Source: Deltaproteobacteria bacterium (GTDB lineage Bacteria; Desulfobacterota; Dissulfuribacteria; Dissulfuribacterales; QOAL01). Taken from it: DNA of 33,044 bases. The DNA lies in contig JALWYO010000131.1 of assembly GCA_026992735.1 (NCBI GenBank), positions 1 through 33,044 of the forward strand. Reading direction: 5' to 3'. Shown here piece by piece: positions 1-7,914 of the stretch (the first letter of the stretch is position 1; each line of letters starts with the position of its first letter). Below the pieces are notes generated by a model. The model had not been told where the DNA came from, ran no database searches, and saw nothing but the letters and a program-made list of their open reading frames with translations. The position numbers were made by a program, and so were the translations under genes.

Positions 1-40
1 CTCGTTCTTCTGCAGTCAATGTCACTGTAAACTTCTTCAT
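1..40 (-). CDS. IS630-like transposase, N-terminal 13 codons only (cut by window start)
   Basis: Reading the minus strand from an ATG at 40 gives MKKFTVTLTAEER before the window ends. This resembles the usual opening of IS630-family transposases, which start MKKYxVTLTxEER just before a helix-turn-helix. A clean GGAGG ribosome binding site lies at 48-52, seven bases upstream, which supports a real start codon. Only 13 residues are visible, so the family call rests on this opening alone. Neither the DDE catalytic domain nor a certain terminal inverted repeat can be seen. Confidence 0.5.
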   Translation of the reverse strand, partial: MKKFTVTLTAEER

Positions 41-499
41 GTGCAAACCTCCATGATTGATTATGAAAAAGTTTACCGTTTTTTATGCGACAGTACAAGG
101 TTGACATGACACTAGTAGTTCAGCGTAAGTGGATGGTCTTATTTTACAGCGATTTTGAAGAATTTCGTAGTTTTTATTGGTGAAGCGTCGCCACAAAAAT
201 CGCGTTTGTTTGAGCGAGGAACGAGCGAGTTCAGCGATTTTGGCAGAGCGAGCCTTAGAAAAACAAGAAATTATTCATCATGAGCGAAAAAACAATACCA
301 TTCACGTAACGTGCCATAAAACTAAACCCTGAATCTGGGCGCGCTATCATCCAACTTATTCTTGGACAGCCCCTTGGAGCAATTTTCTTTTTACAGTCAC
401 GCCACCTTTCGGAGCTTTCATGCCATCAACAATCTTTATTGGTGGCCATTTCATCCAACTGTTTTTTGAGCTAAGTCAGGGGCCATCTGGAAAACATCT
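41..499. other. Non-coding, repeat-rich junction between a transposase and a gene remnant
   Basis: No convincing gene is present. AAAATCGC at 196-203 and GCGATTTT at 234-241 form an 8-bp inverted repeat around a loop that carries two copies of GAGCGAG. A GGGGCTGTCC-type sequence on the minus strand (364-373) looks like the tip of an insertion-sequence inverted repeat, but its partner is not visible. Minus-strand frames around 360-480 contain stops and resemble nothing I recognise. The stretch reads as debris from one or more insertion events. Confidence 0.4.
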
Positions 500-931
500 C
501 TAAGTTCCACTGCGGTACTGGACATCAAAACCAAGGCCGTGGTTCTTCACATAGGAAATGACGCCGGGGTGTCCCTCGATTACGCGGCAGAACCCTGCTT
601 CCCAGTCGCTGTCCAGTATGCAACAGTTTACATGGCACTTGCCAGGCGCGGTCTTCCACCTCAGGCTCCTGGAGATGTTGAAGTTGACGTGCATGGTTGA
701 ACCAGCAGGGTTGTAAGGATCAAGGATTGCCTGTATGGGGCTTTTGTCTTCAAGGCTGCGGGTGATGGCCGCGGTTATGCGTTCACAGGCCATGCCCGCA
801 TGGGCCATTAGTAGAAAGACAGGATAGCCTGACGAGGGCGTGGAGCAGAGTTTGAATTCATGTCTTCGGGCAACCGCAGGGCCTACGGTTGCCTGTAAAG
901 GTTCCTGAGCTAACGCTATGAAATAGCCGTT
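500..931 (-). pseudogene. Remnant of a large restriction-endonuclease/helicase-type protein (BPTD_3080-like C-terminal part)
   Basis: The open minus-strand frame runs from about 950 (inside the end of pyrE) to a TAG at 500-502. Its central part contains the strings ILDPYNPAGST, CHVNCCILDSDWEAGFCRV and YVKNHGLGFDVQYRSG. As I recall the family, these match the C-terminal region of the very large BPTD_3080-type / type III Res-like restriction proteins, normally followed by an RRYLPDF segment. Here the frame meets TAG and then reads RCFPD, so the stop interrupts homology that continues for a few codons. The N-terminal helicase domains are absent and no start or ribosome binding site is convincing. 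It is a degraded fragment next to an insertion sequence. The family call is from memory of the motif. Confidence 0.6.
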
Positions 932-933
932 CC

Positions 934-1485
934 CTAATTCGATTTGAGTTCATTCCTGGTAAAGATGGCCTTCAGGTCGAAACCATGCTCCTTGAGCAGT
1001 TCGGCACCGCCCTCCTGCCTATCCACCACGGTGAGCACAGCGCCTACCTTAAAGCCCTCATGCCTGGTACGGTCTATGGCCTTTATAAGAGTACCCCCTG
1101 TTGTTACCACGTCTTCCAGAAGGGCTACCAGCCCGCCTTCAGGGATGTTGGACTTGCCCTCTATCCAGGAACCCGTTCCATGCCCCTTGGGCTCCTTTCT
1201 GATAATGAAGGCAGGAACCGGCGCATTCTCCAAATAGCTTACTATGGAAACTGCAGTGACAAGGGGATCGGCGCCGAGGGTCATGCCTCCTACTGCACAG
1301 ATTCCATCTATATCCTTTATCATGTTGTAAAACAGCCTGCCACACAGGTATGCCCCCTGGGCGGAGAGAGTGGTCTGCTTGCAGTCTATGTAAAAGTCAC
1401 TCATCCTGCCGGAAGTAAGCTTAAACGTCCCCTCCCTGTATGAACGCTCCAGTATGATCTGTTTCAGCGCCTGTTTTTCATCCAT
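934..1485 (-). CDS. pyrE: Orotate phosphoribosyltransferase
   Basis: The enzyme transfers the phosphoribosyl group of PRPP to orotate, giving OMP in cytosolic de novo pyrimidine synthesis. The 183-residue protein has the usual length. It shows the PRPP-binding signature VALLEDVVTTGGT (residues 120-132, with the acidic pair ED) and the flexible-loop motif RKEPKGHGTG (97-106) that carries the catalytic Lys and His. The N-terminal SGRMSDFYIDCK segment (25-36) matches the orotate site. The start ATG shares its A with the purB stop (TGATG at 1487-1483), so the two genes are probably translationally coupled. It is the last gene of the nifS-degT-purB-pyrE run. No terminator is visible behind it, where eroded DNA begins. 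Confidence 0.95.
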   Translation of the reverse strand: MDEKQALKQIILERSYREGTFKLTSGRMSDFYIDCKQTTLSAQGAYLCGRLFYNMIKDIDGICAVGGMTLGADPLVTAVSIVSYLENAPVPAFIIRKEPKGHGTGSWIEGKSNIPEGGLVALLEDVVTTGGTLIKAIDRTRHEGFKVGAVLTVVDRQEGGAELLKEHGFDLKAIFTRNELKSN

Positions 1486-2792
1486 CAGCCTGTCTCCCCG
1501 GTGCCAAACACCCTGTTGAAGATTGTGTCAACATGCTTCAGGTGATAACTCACGTCAAAGATCCTGTCTATCTCTTCTGAAGAAAAGTGTTTCATGAGCT
1601 CGGTATCTGCGAGAAGCCTTTCCTTGAATGTGCCCTTTCCTTCCCATACCTCCATAGCGCAGCGCTGGACCATGCGGTAGGACTCCTCACGGCTTACTCC
1701 TTTCTGGGTCAGCTCCAGCAGCACCTGCTGTGAAAAGATAAGCCCCTTGAGCATGTTGAGATTCTTCTTCATATTTTCTGGGTAAACTACGAGTTTTCCG
1801 ATAAGACCATTGAGCCTTGCAAGCATAAAATCTGTGGTTATGAATCCATCTGGGCATATAAAACGTTCCACGGATGAATGGCTTATATCCCTTTCATGCC
1901 ACAAAGGCACGTTCTCCAGGGCGGGCACGCAGTAGCAGCGCACCTGCCTTGCCAGGCCGCAGAGATTCTCTGACAGTATGGGATTTCTCTTGTGCGGCAT
2001 GGCGGAGGAGCCCTTCTGACCCTTTCTGAAGAATTCTTCTGCCTCAAGCACCTCTGTTCTCTGGAGATGCCGGATCTCCGTAGCGATCTTTTCAACCGTG
2101 CTGGCAAGTATGGCAAGGCTGGTAAAGACCTCTGCGTATCTGTCCCTTTGCACTATCTGGTTGGATACAGGAGCTGGTTTCAGGCCGAGCTTTTCACAGA
2201 CATAGGCCTCTACCCTGGGGTCCACGTTGGCAAAAGTACCCACTGCCCCTGATATCTTGCCTGTGGCAATGGTATCACGCGCAGCCTCCAGCCTCTTGAG
2301 GTTTCTCTTCATCTCGTCGTACCAGATGGCGAGCTTGAGGCCAAAGGTGATTGGCTCTGCATGGATACCATGAGACCGGCCTATCATTACCGTGTCCTTA
2401 TGCTCCATGGCCCTGACCTTCAAGGTCTCGATCACCTGCTTCACATCATCTATTACAATGTTCATGGAATCGCGCATACGCACTGCCTGAGCAGTATCCA
2501 GCATATCGGAGGAAGTCAGGCCCCAGTGCAGGTATCTGGCAGCTGGGCCAACGTATTCTGCCACGTTGGTCAGGAAGGCAATAACGTCATGCCTTGTCTC
2601 TTTTTCTATCTCCAGTATCCTCTTCTCGTTAAAATCAGCCTTCTCCCTTATCTCCCGGGCTGCATCTTCCGGCACTACCCCAAGCTCTGCCCAGGCCTCT
2701 GCTGCAAGGATCTCTACCTTCAGCCAGGTGCGGTACTTGTTGTTTTCTGTCCATATTTCCTTCATCTCCGGTCTGGAATATCTTTCAAGCAT
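1485..2792 (-). CDS. purB: Adenylosuccinate lyase
   Basis: PurB removes fumarate from SAICAR and from adenylosuccinate, so it acts twice in purine synthesis. The 435-residue protein has the length of the short bacterial type and carries the fumarase/aspartase superfamily signature GSSAMPHKRNP (261-271) on the catalytic loop. H68 (in TRHDV) and H141 (in RSHGIHAEP) match the conserved histidines that bind substrate and act as general acid. An AGGAG ribosome binding site precedes the ATG by about nine bases. It follows the degT-like gene with a 20-base gap and overlaps pyrE by one base, so purine and pyrimidine steps share one transcript. Nothing in the sequence is unusual. Confidence 0.96.
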   Translation of the reverse strand: MLERYSRPEMKEIWTENNKYRTWLKVEILAAEAWAELGVVPEDAAREIREKADFNEKRILEIEKETRHDVIAFLTNVAEYVGPAARYLHWGLTSSDMLDTAQAVRMRDSMNIVIDDVKQVIETLKVRAMEHKDTVMIGRSHGIHAEPITFGLKLAIWYDEMKRNLKRLEAARDTIATGKISGAVGTFANVDPRVEAYVCEKLGLKPAPVSNQIVQRDRYAEVFTSLAILASTVEKIATEIRHLQRTEVLEAEEFFRKGQKGSSAMPHKRNPILSENLCGLARQVRCYCVPALENVPLWHERDISHSSVERFICPDGFITTDFMLARLNGLIGKLVVYPENMKKNLNMLKGLIFSQQVLLELTQKGVSREESYRMVQRCAMEVWEGKGTFKERLLADTELMKHFSSEEIDRIFDVSYHLKHVDTIFNRVFGTGETG

Positions 2793-2812
2793 CTATCTGT
2801 TCTCCTGTTATG

Positions 2813-3952
2813 CTATATCTTTTTTAGGTGTTCCAATGCGGCACGCATGGCTGCAATCACCTGTTCCTGCTCGGATTCTTCTATCAGGGCATGCATGGGC
2901 AGGCTCAACACCTCCTGACACGCCCTTTCCGCCTCTGGAAAATCTCCCTGCCTGTACCCCAGGAAGGCGAACGCCTTTTGCAGGTGTATGGGCACAGGGT
3001 AATGAACCGCTGTAGGAACTTGCATGGAATTCATAAATGCCGCAACCCTGTCCCGTATGCCTCCCTTGATCCTCACAGTGTACTGGGCAAACACGCTCTT
3101 GTAATCCTCTGGCACCTCCGGAACAGCAACATGCTCCCGAAACGACTCCAGAAGTGAAGAATAACGGTCTGCTGCCCTCTGCCTTGCCTCTATCTCGTTG
3201 GGGAAATGCCTCAGCTTTACCCTCAAAACTGCTGCCTGGATGGCATCCAGCCTGGCATTCAAGCCTATGTACTCATGCCTGTACCTTGAAGTCTCACCAT
3301 GAACCCTCAAACACCTTGCCCTGCCTGCAAGATCAGGATCAGAGAAGAAGGCCATTCCGCCGTCACCGTAACCTCCCAGGGGCTTGGATGGAAAGAATGA
3401 CGTGGCTGCCATGCTGCTGAGGTTGCAGGAAAGACGTTTCCCATACGTGGCACCCATGGACTGACAGGCATCCTCCAATACAAAAAGCCCGTGTTTCTGT
3501 GCCAGGCTGTTTATCCTGTCCATGTCTGCGCAGAGCCCGAACAGGCTAACGGGAATGATGCCTGAAGGCATCCGGCCCCGCCTGCTCCGAGCCTCCAGCA
3601 GTTCGGCAAGCCTGTTAACATCCATATTGAATGTCTTTGGATCAATGTCAACGAACAGAGGCCTTGCGCCTGACAGTGCTATGGCCTCGGCAGTCGCTAT
3701 GAATGTAAACGGAGTGGTTATTATCTCCTGCCCCGGCCCTGCCTCGGCTGCCATCAGAGCCACGATAAGGGCATCCGTGCCGGATGAAACCGCCACTGCG
3801 CTACCTGCACCTGTAAACTCGGCCAGCTCCTGCTCCAGGAGACTGACTTCTTCCCCGAGGATGAACCTGCCGGACTGGATCACTGCCGAAACTGCCTGGT
3901 CTATCTCCTGCCTGTAGGCCCGGTACTGCCGCTTGAGGTCAATGAAATCCAT
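2813..3952 (-). CDS. DegT/DnrJ/EryC1/StrS family PLP-dependent sugar aminotransferase
   Basis: These fold-type I enzymes transfer an amino group, usually from glutamate, to a keto-sugar nucleotide in surface polysaccharide assembly. Visible motifs are SSGTDAL (56-62) for phosphate binding, DACQS (161-165, the Asp that pairs with the pyridine nitrogen) and SFFPSKPLGGYGDGG (185-199), in which K190 should form the Schiff base. I chose the ATG at 3952 rather than the in-frame one at 3994: it begins with the family's usual MDFIDLKRQY and has a GAGGAGAGGGA ribosome binding site directly upstream. That start overlaps the end of the nifS-like gene by 14 bases. The sugar substrate cannot be read from sequence, and no other polysaccharide gene is adjacent. 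Confidence 0.88.
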   Translation of the reverse strand: MDFIDLKRQYRAYRQEIDQAVSAVIQSGRFILGEEVSLLEQELAEFTGAGSAVAVSSGTDALIVALMAAEAGPGQEIITTPFTFIATAEAIALSGARPLFVDIDPKTFNMDVNRLAELLEARSRRGRMPSGIIPVSLFGLCADMDRINSLAQKHGLFVLEDACQSMGATYGKRLSCNLSSMAATSFFPSKPLGGYGDGGMAFFSDPDLAGRARCLRVHGETSRYRHEYIGLNARLDAIQAAVLRVKLRHFPNEIEARQRAADRYSSLLESFREHVAVPEVPEDYKSVFAQYTVRIKGGIRDRVAAFMNSMQVPTAVHYPVPIHLQKAFAFLGYRQGDFPEAERACQEVLSLPMHALIEESEQEQVIAAMRAALEHLKKI

Positions 3953-5093
3953 TCCCTCTCCTCTCGTTTTCCAAGTCCATGGCAGCCGCTGCAATGGATT
4001 CCGCAGCCCTGCTTACCTCTTGCCCCGTGGTCATAATTCCCAGGCTCAGGCGTATCATGCCCATGGCAGTAGTATCGTCTATCCCCATGGCACTCAGCAC
4101 ATGGGACACTTTGACACTCCTGTCATGGCAGGCAGCTCCTGTTGAAGCCATAACATCCCCTGCCCTTGCAAGGATTGCCGCACCTTCCAGGCCGGGGAAA
4201 GACACTGCAAGCGTATTGGCCAAGGTCATATCCGGCGGCACGAAACGCACCATGCCGGGAAACATGTCTTTCATGATGGAATACATCTTATCACGCAGGC
4301 CGGCTATCCTGTCCCTGGCATGGGAGCCTTCTTCCTGCATCAGTTTACAGGCCATGCCAAGCCCGCAGGCAAGGGGTACCGGCTCGGTCCCTGGCCTAAT
4401 CCCTCTCTCCTGGCCTGCCCCGTACAGTATATTGTCAATTTCTACACCCTTTCTTACAAACAGTGCTCCAATGCCCTTTGGCGCGTAAAGTTTATGCCCC
4501 GCAATGGTCATGAGGTCGATCCCGAGAGCCCTTACATCCACGGGCATCTTTCCGACAGCCTGTGCAGCATCGGCATGGATAATAATCCCTTTCTGCCTGC
4601 ACAGGCCAGCGATTTCCTTTACAGGCTGTATTGCACCGGTCTCGTTGTTGGCAAGCATGACCGAAACCATTACAGTATCCGTCCGGATCAGCCTTTCCAC
4701 TGCATCAACTGCTACAATACCCGTAAGGTCAGGAGAAGCGAAATCCACTTTCCAACCATGTTCCAGGAGGTGAAGAAAAGGATTCAACACAGATGGATGC
4801 TCAATCCTGGTGGTAACCAGGTGACTGCCTCTGTGCCTGCGGGCCTGTACACAGCCAATGATGGCCAGGTTGTTTGACTCGGTGCCGCCGCTGGTAAATA
4901 CAATTTCATCGGGCTCGGCATTGATCAAGGAAGCGATACGCATACGCGCCTTGTCCAGCATGCCCCTGGCCTTTGTTCCCAGCTCGTGACCGGAACTCGG
5001 GTTGCCCCACGCGTTCTGCATGGCATCCGCCACGGTCTCTGACACTTCTGGCAGCACCGGAGTAGTTGCATTAAAATCCATGTAAATCTTCAT
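3939..5093 (-). CDS. Cysteine desulfurase, NifS/IscS-like
   Basis: This PLP enzyme converts L-cysteine to alanine and an enzyme-bound persulfide that feeds Fe-S clusters, thiolated tRNA or molybdenum cofactor. The 384-residue protein shows TSGGTESNN (67-75), H99 stacking over the cofactor, and AGHKLYAPKGIGAL (198-211) with K201 as the Schiff-base lysine. The persulfide cysteine is C322, in STGAACHD. This is the class I (NifS/IscS) arrangement with a short spacer before SHVL. It is the first gene of a four-gene unit that continues into degT, purB and pyrE. No iscU, iscR or sufBCD lies beside it, so whether it serves as the housekeeping desulfurase or a specialised one is open. Confidence 0.9.
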   Translation of the reverse strand: MKIYMDFNATTPVLPEVSETVADAMQNAWGNPSSGHELGTKARGMLDKARMRIASLINAEPDEIVFTSGGTESNNLAIIGCVQARRHRGSHLVTTRIEHPSVLNPFLHLLEHGWKVDFASPDLTGIVAVDAVERLIRTDTVMVSVMLANNETGAIQPVKEIAGLCRQKGIIIHADAAQAVGKMPVDVRALGIDLMTIAGHKLYAPKGIGALFVRKGVEIDNILYGAGQERGIRPGTEPVPLACGLGMACKLMQEEGSHARDRIAGLRDKMYSIMKDMFPGMVRFVPPDMTLANTLAVSFPGLEGAAILARAGDVMASTGAACHDRSVKVSHVLSAMGIDDTTAMGMIRLSLGIMTTGQEVSRAAESIAAAAMDLENERRGNGFH

Positions 5094-5179
5094 GAAGCCT
5101 GACCTTTCACTTAGATTGCCATAAATGGCCGGAGAGAATATCCTTCAGCCTGAGCATTTATTTTTTTAAGGCACAATCC

Positions 5180-5208
5180 TTGCTGGAAAACCCTGTTACA
5201 GGTTAAAT
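5180..5208 (+). promoter_or_regulatory. Possible promoter for rlpA
   Basis: TTGCTG (5180-5185) and TTAAAT (5203-5208) are separated by 17 bases. The match to the -35 consensus is weak and the -10 is moderate. If real, transcription would begin near 5215. That would exclude the upstream ATG at 5207 and favour the ATG at 5261 as the rlpA start. Confidence 0.3.
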
Positions 5209-5260
5209 GGCTTGGCTATTATTGACCAGAACAGAAAAAAATTCTACTGCAAATTTTTAT

Positions 5261-6004
5261 ATGAACTTCAAAAATTTCCTCTGCTTCATAATGGCTGTTT
5301 CACTTGTAACAGCCCTGTGCAGCTGCGGGCATAAGCATGCTCCACCTTCTGGAAGGCATCTGCATGGAACATACAAGCCCTACCGGGTGAATGGTAAAAC
5401 ATATTATCCCCTGCCATCTGCCGAGGGATTCCAGGAAGAAGGTTATGCCTCCTGGTACGGACCACATTTTCACGGCCGGAAGACCGCCAGCGGCGAAACA
5501 TATAATATGTATGCCCTCACTGCAGCCCACAAAATACTCCCGATGAACACCCCTGTTCTGGTGGAAAACCTCGATAACGGCAAATCCGCAGTAGTCCGCA
5601 TCAATGATCGAGGGCCTTTTGTGAGAAACAGGATCATAGATCTTAGCTATGCAGCAGCCAGAAGACTGGGCATAATAGGCTCAGGGACAGCCAGGGTGAG
5701 GATCACTGCCCTGGGAGAAGCCCATAAAATCAGCGGCCATCTCAATTTCGCACATCATCCAGACTTCAGGCATGGTGATTTTTACGTGCAGATAGGCGCA
5801 TTTACCAACCCTGCAAACGCCTACGCACTGCGGGACCGCCTTTGCAGCCGGTTCAAGCTGATAACAGTGGCCAAAGGTTATACCAACGGACAGCTCTTTT
5901 ACAAGGTGCAGGTAGACGCCCCAAATGACTACGCAGAGGCAAAAAAATTTGAGATGTATATAGAAAGAAACGGTTTTCCGTCAGCCTTTCTGGTGGCAAG
6001 ATGA
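5261..6004 (+). CDS. rlpA: RlpA-like septal lipoprotein with DPBB and SPOR domains
   Basis: RlpA proteins are outer-membrane lipoproteins of the division septum; in Pseudomonas the protein is a lytic transglycosylase acting on denuded glycan. Starting at 5261 the protein has 247 residues and a clear lipoprotein signal: MNFK, a hydrophobic core, then LCSC with C22 as the lipidated residue. An in-frame ATG at 5207 would bury this signal 18 residues in. The double-psi beta barrel (about 61-150) starts with GYASWYG and keeps the acidic and His residues linked to activity in RlpA: E79 (in SGE), H90 (in AAHK) and D116 (in NDRGPF). A C-terminal SPOR domain begins near [10 protein letters not shown] and should bind denuded peptidoglycan. 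It stands alone, divergent from the nifS-like gene. Confidence 0.88.
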   Translation: MNFKNFLCFIMAVSLVTALCSCGHKHAPPSGRHLHGTYKPYRVNGKTYYPLPSAEGFQEEGYASWYGPHFHGRKTASGETYNMYALTAAHKILPMNTPVLVENLDNGKSAVVRINDRGPFVRNRIIDLSYAAARRLGIIGSGTARVRITALGEAHKISGHLNFAHHPDFRHGDFYVQIGAFTNPANAYALRDRLCSRFKLITVAKGYTNGQLFYKVQVDAPNDYAEAKKFEMYIERNGFPSAFLVAR

Positions 6005-6189
6005 TATGGAAAAGCTCATGTATCTGATCATGCTATACGACATCACTTTATGAGGCGGAAAATATCGTCTGATATTGGGAAGATAGATCATATCAAAGGT
6101 GTCGTCTGTCATGGTCAATTTCGATATCCTTTAAAAACAGTTCGACCATTGCGATACCCGCTCCTGCACTTCTTTTATAAGCATTATTT

Positions 6190-6221
6190 TCATGAATGAG
6201 GGTGAAAAAACTTATTCATGA
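6190..6221. repeat. 8-bp perfect inverted repeat between convergent genes
   Basis: TCATGAAT (6190-6197) and ATTCATGA (6214-6221) are exact reverse complements around a 16-base A-rich loop. The element lies in the 221-base gap between the convergent rlpA and arnT-like genes, a position expected for a bidirectional terminator. The stem is AT-rich, however, and there is no clear T-run on either side. The rest of 6005-6225 shows nothing recognisable. Confidence 0.3.
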
Positions 6222-6225
6222 GCGT

Positions 6226-7914
6226 TTAGCGGATTTCCCAGGCTTCTAACCCATAGCGATTGCGCTTGCTCCATGGATACTCCGGCGCAGAAAGAATCAG
6301 CGAGGACTGCTCCCTGGTAAGAAAAGGCAGTACCTTGTGACTGTCCTTTTTCCTGGCTATTATCACCTTTCGTCCATGCTGATCCAGGAATTTCATGAGA
6401 TTTTCCCTCTTCCCCACGTCTTTTACAGGCCTGGGCATGTCAAGATAGAAAACCACCCCTGCCATGATCTTGGATAGCCCTATTTTCTCTGGAGGTATGC
6501 CTGGAATCATTGTTTTGAGTTTCAAGATGAAGGGCTTCTTGCTCCTGTAAACCTCCAGGCTGTTCTGCTGAAAACAGAAGAAGCCTCCAAGCAGAACAGA
6601 GGCGCATATCACCATGGAAATCATCCTCCTGGTTTCAACAGAGACAGTTTTCCCGGGCCATAGCCAGGCAATACGCCCTGCGCCCATGAACAGGAGCGCA
6701 AAGACGCCGATAAGTGCCGTGCTGACCTGGAGAGATAGTGGCGCTGCAAAGCCTGTAAACTTTTCCGACAGAGGCCAGATGGCCGGGCTTGCCGTCTCTA
6801 CAACTGCTATTAGAAACAGGAATATTTCCTGGCATGAAATGGCCAGGGTCTTGGTGCGCTGGTTCCCGGGGTGCATGATAAAATCTGCCATGAACAGGGA
6901 TAAAAAAGGTACCGCAGGGAGTATGTAATAACTCCTCCTTGAAGTTGACAGGGAAAAGAGGAGAAATATAGACAGAAGCGCCAGGGCTATCCACTGTTGG
7001 CCTTCATCCAGGAGCCTGAAATTTCTTATCCTGTCGTACAGGGCGGCGATGGCCAAGAATATCCATGGAAACATCAGGAATGGCAGGTAATATATGTAGC
7101 AATAGAACGGATCCTGATGGTCAAATGCCTTGAAGAACCTGATAACATTTTCCCTTAAGGCAAGCGTAAGGCCGTTTTCCGAGTATCCCTTTGCAGTCAT
7201 TGCAGCATAGGCAAATGGCAGGACATATATCAGGGCTGCCAGGGCCATTGCCACGATGTTGGCCATGTTTACATGGGTTTTCCAGCGCCCTTTTCTCAGC
7301 ATATCGGGCAGCAGGGCCACAACAGGCACTGCTATGGCAGTAAGGCCCTTGAAATGTGCGCCTATTGCGCATATGAGATAAAATGCCAGGTATGGATAGA
7401 ATCCTGGCTTATGTCGAAACCTGAAATAACAGCATAGCGCCAGCACTATAACGGCCATGTTTTCCGAGTCAGCGGCTGCGGTCCTTGACCAGAAACAGAA
7501 GCCCCAGGAGGCAAGGAGCAAACCGCCTGCCAGAAGCCCTGCCCTGTTGCCTGACAGCCTTTTCCCCAGGTACATGATGCCCCAGAGGGTGGCTATGCCT
7601 GCTATTGCGCTGGGCAGTCTGCATGCCAGTTCATTCAGGCCACCAGAGACCCATGATGCAGGAATTATCGCCCAGTAAGTGAGCAGGGGTTTGTCGAAAT
7701 AGGGCTGACCGTTTATCTGGGGATGAAAAAAATCCTGGAAGAGGAGCATTTCCCTTGTAACTTCCGCCCATCTTCCCTCAGAGCCCCACAGGCTTCTGTG
7801 GCCCAGCATGTAGAACAGGATAAAGGCCGCTGCCAGCCAGAACATTGCTGTAATGATATGCAGCCGGATATTTTCAGAGGAACTCACTGGAAATTCCTTG
7901 TCAGCCTTCAGCAA
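6226..7914 (-). CDS. ArnT/PMT-family membrane glycosyltransferase (GT-C fold)
   Basis: The 562-residue protein has a short cytoplasmic N-terminus and about 11-12 hydrophobic segments, then a soluble C-terminal tail of about 120 residues, the plan of bacterial ArnT and related GT-C enzymes. The first periplasmic loop carries LWGSEGRWAEVTREML (42-57), with the acidic residue (E46) and arginine in the place of the catalytic acidic motif of this family. A later GQPYFDKPLLTYW motif (about 69-81) is the family's second conserved block. Such enzymes move a sugar from a polyprenyl-phosphate carrier to lipid A, protein or another envelope acceptor; which applies here is not clear. Its start overlaps the end of the ligase-like gene by seven bases, so it is probably co-transcribed with it. 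Confidence 0.85.
   Translation of the reverse strand: MLKADKEFPVSSSENIRLHIITAMFWLAAAFILFYMLGHRSLWGSEGRWAEVTREMLLFQDFFHPQINGQPYFDKPLLTYWAIIPASWVSGGLNELACRLPSAIAGIATLWGIMYLGKRLSGNRAGLLAGGLLLASWGFCFWSRTAAADSENMAVIVLALCCYFRFRHKPGFYPYLAFYLICAIGAHFKGLTAIAVPVVALLPDMLRKGRWKTHVNMANIVAMALAALIYVLPFAYAAMTAKGYSENGLTLALRENVIRFFKAFDHQDPFYCYIYYLPFLMFPWIFLAIAALYDRIRNFRLLDEGQQWIALALLSIFLLFSLSTSRRSYYILPAVPFLSLFMADFIMHPGNQRTKTLAISCQEIFLFLIAVVETASPAIWPLSEKFTGFAAPLSLQVSTALIGVFALLFMGAGRIAWLWPGKTVSVETRRMISMVICASVLLGGFFCFQQNSLEVYRSKKPFILKLKTMIPGIPPEKIGLSKIMAGVVFYLDMPRPVKDVGKRENLMKFLDQHGRKVIIARKKDSHKVLPFLTREQSSLILSAPEYPWSKRNRYGLEAWEIR

Noticed and set aside
5207-5260. Upstream ATG as the rlpA start
   Set aside because: It would place 18 charged or polar residues before a clear lipoprotein signal, and it falls in the likely -10 region.
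6190-6221. A classical rho-independent terminator
   Set aside because: The stem is AT-rich, the loop is long, and no T-run follows on either strand, so it is listed only as an inverted repeat.
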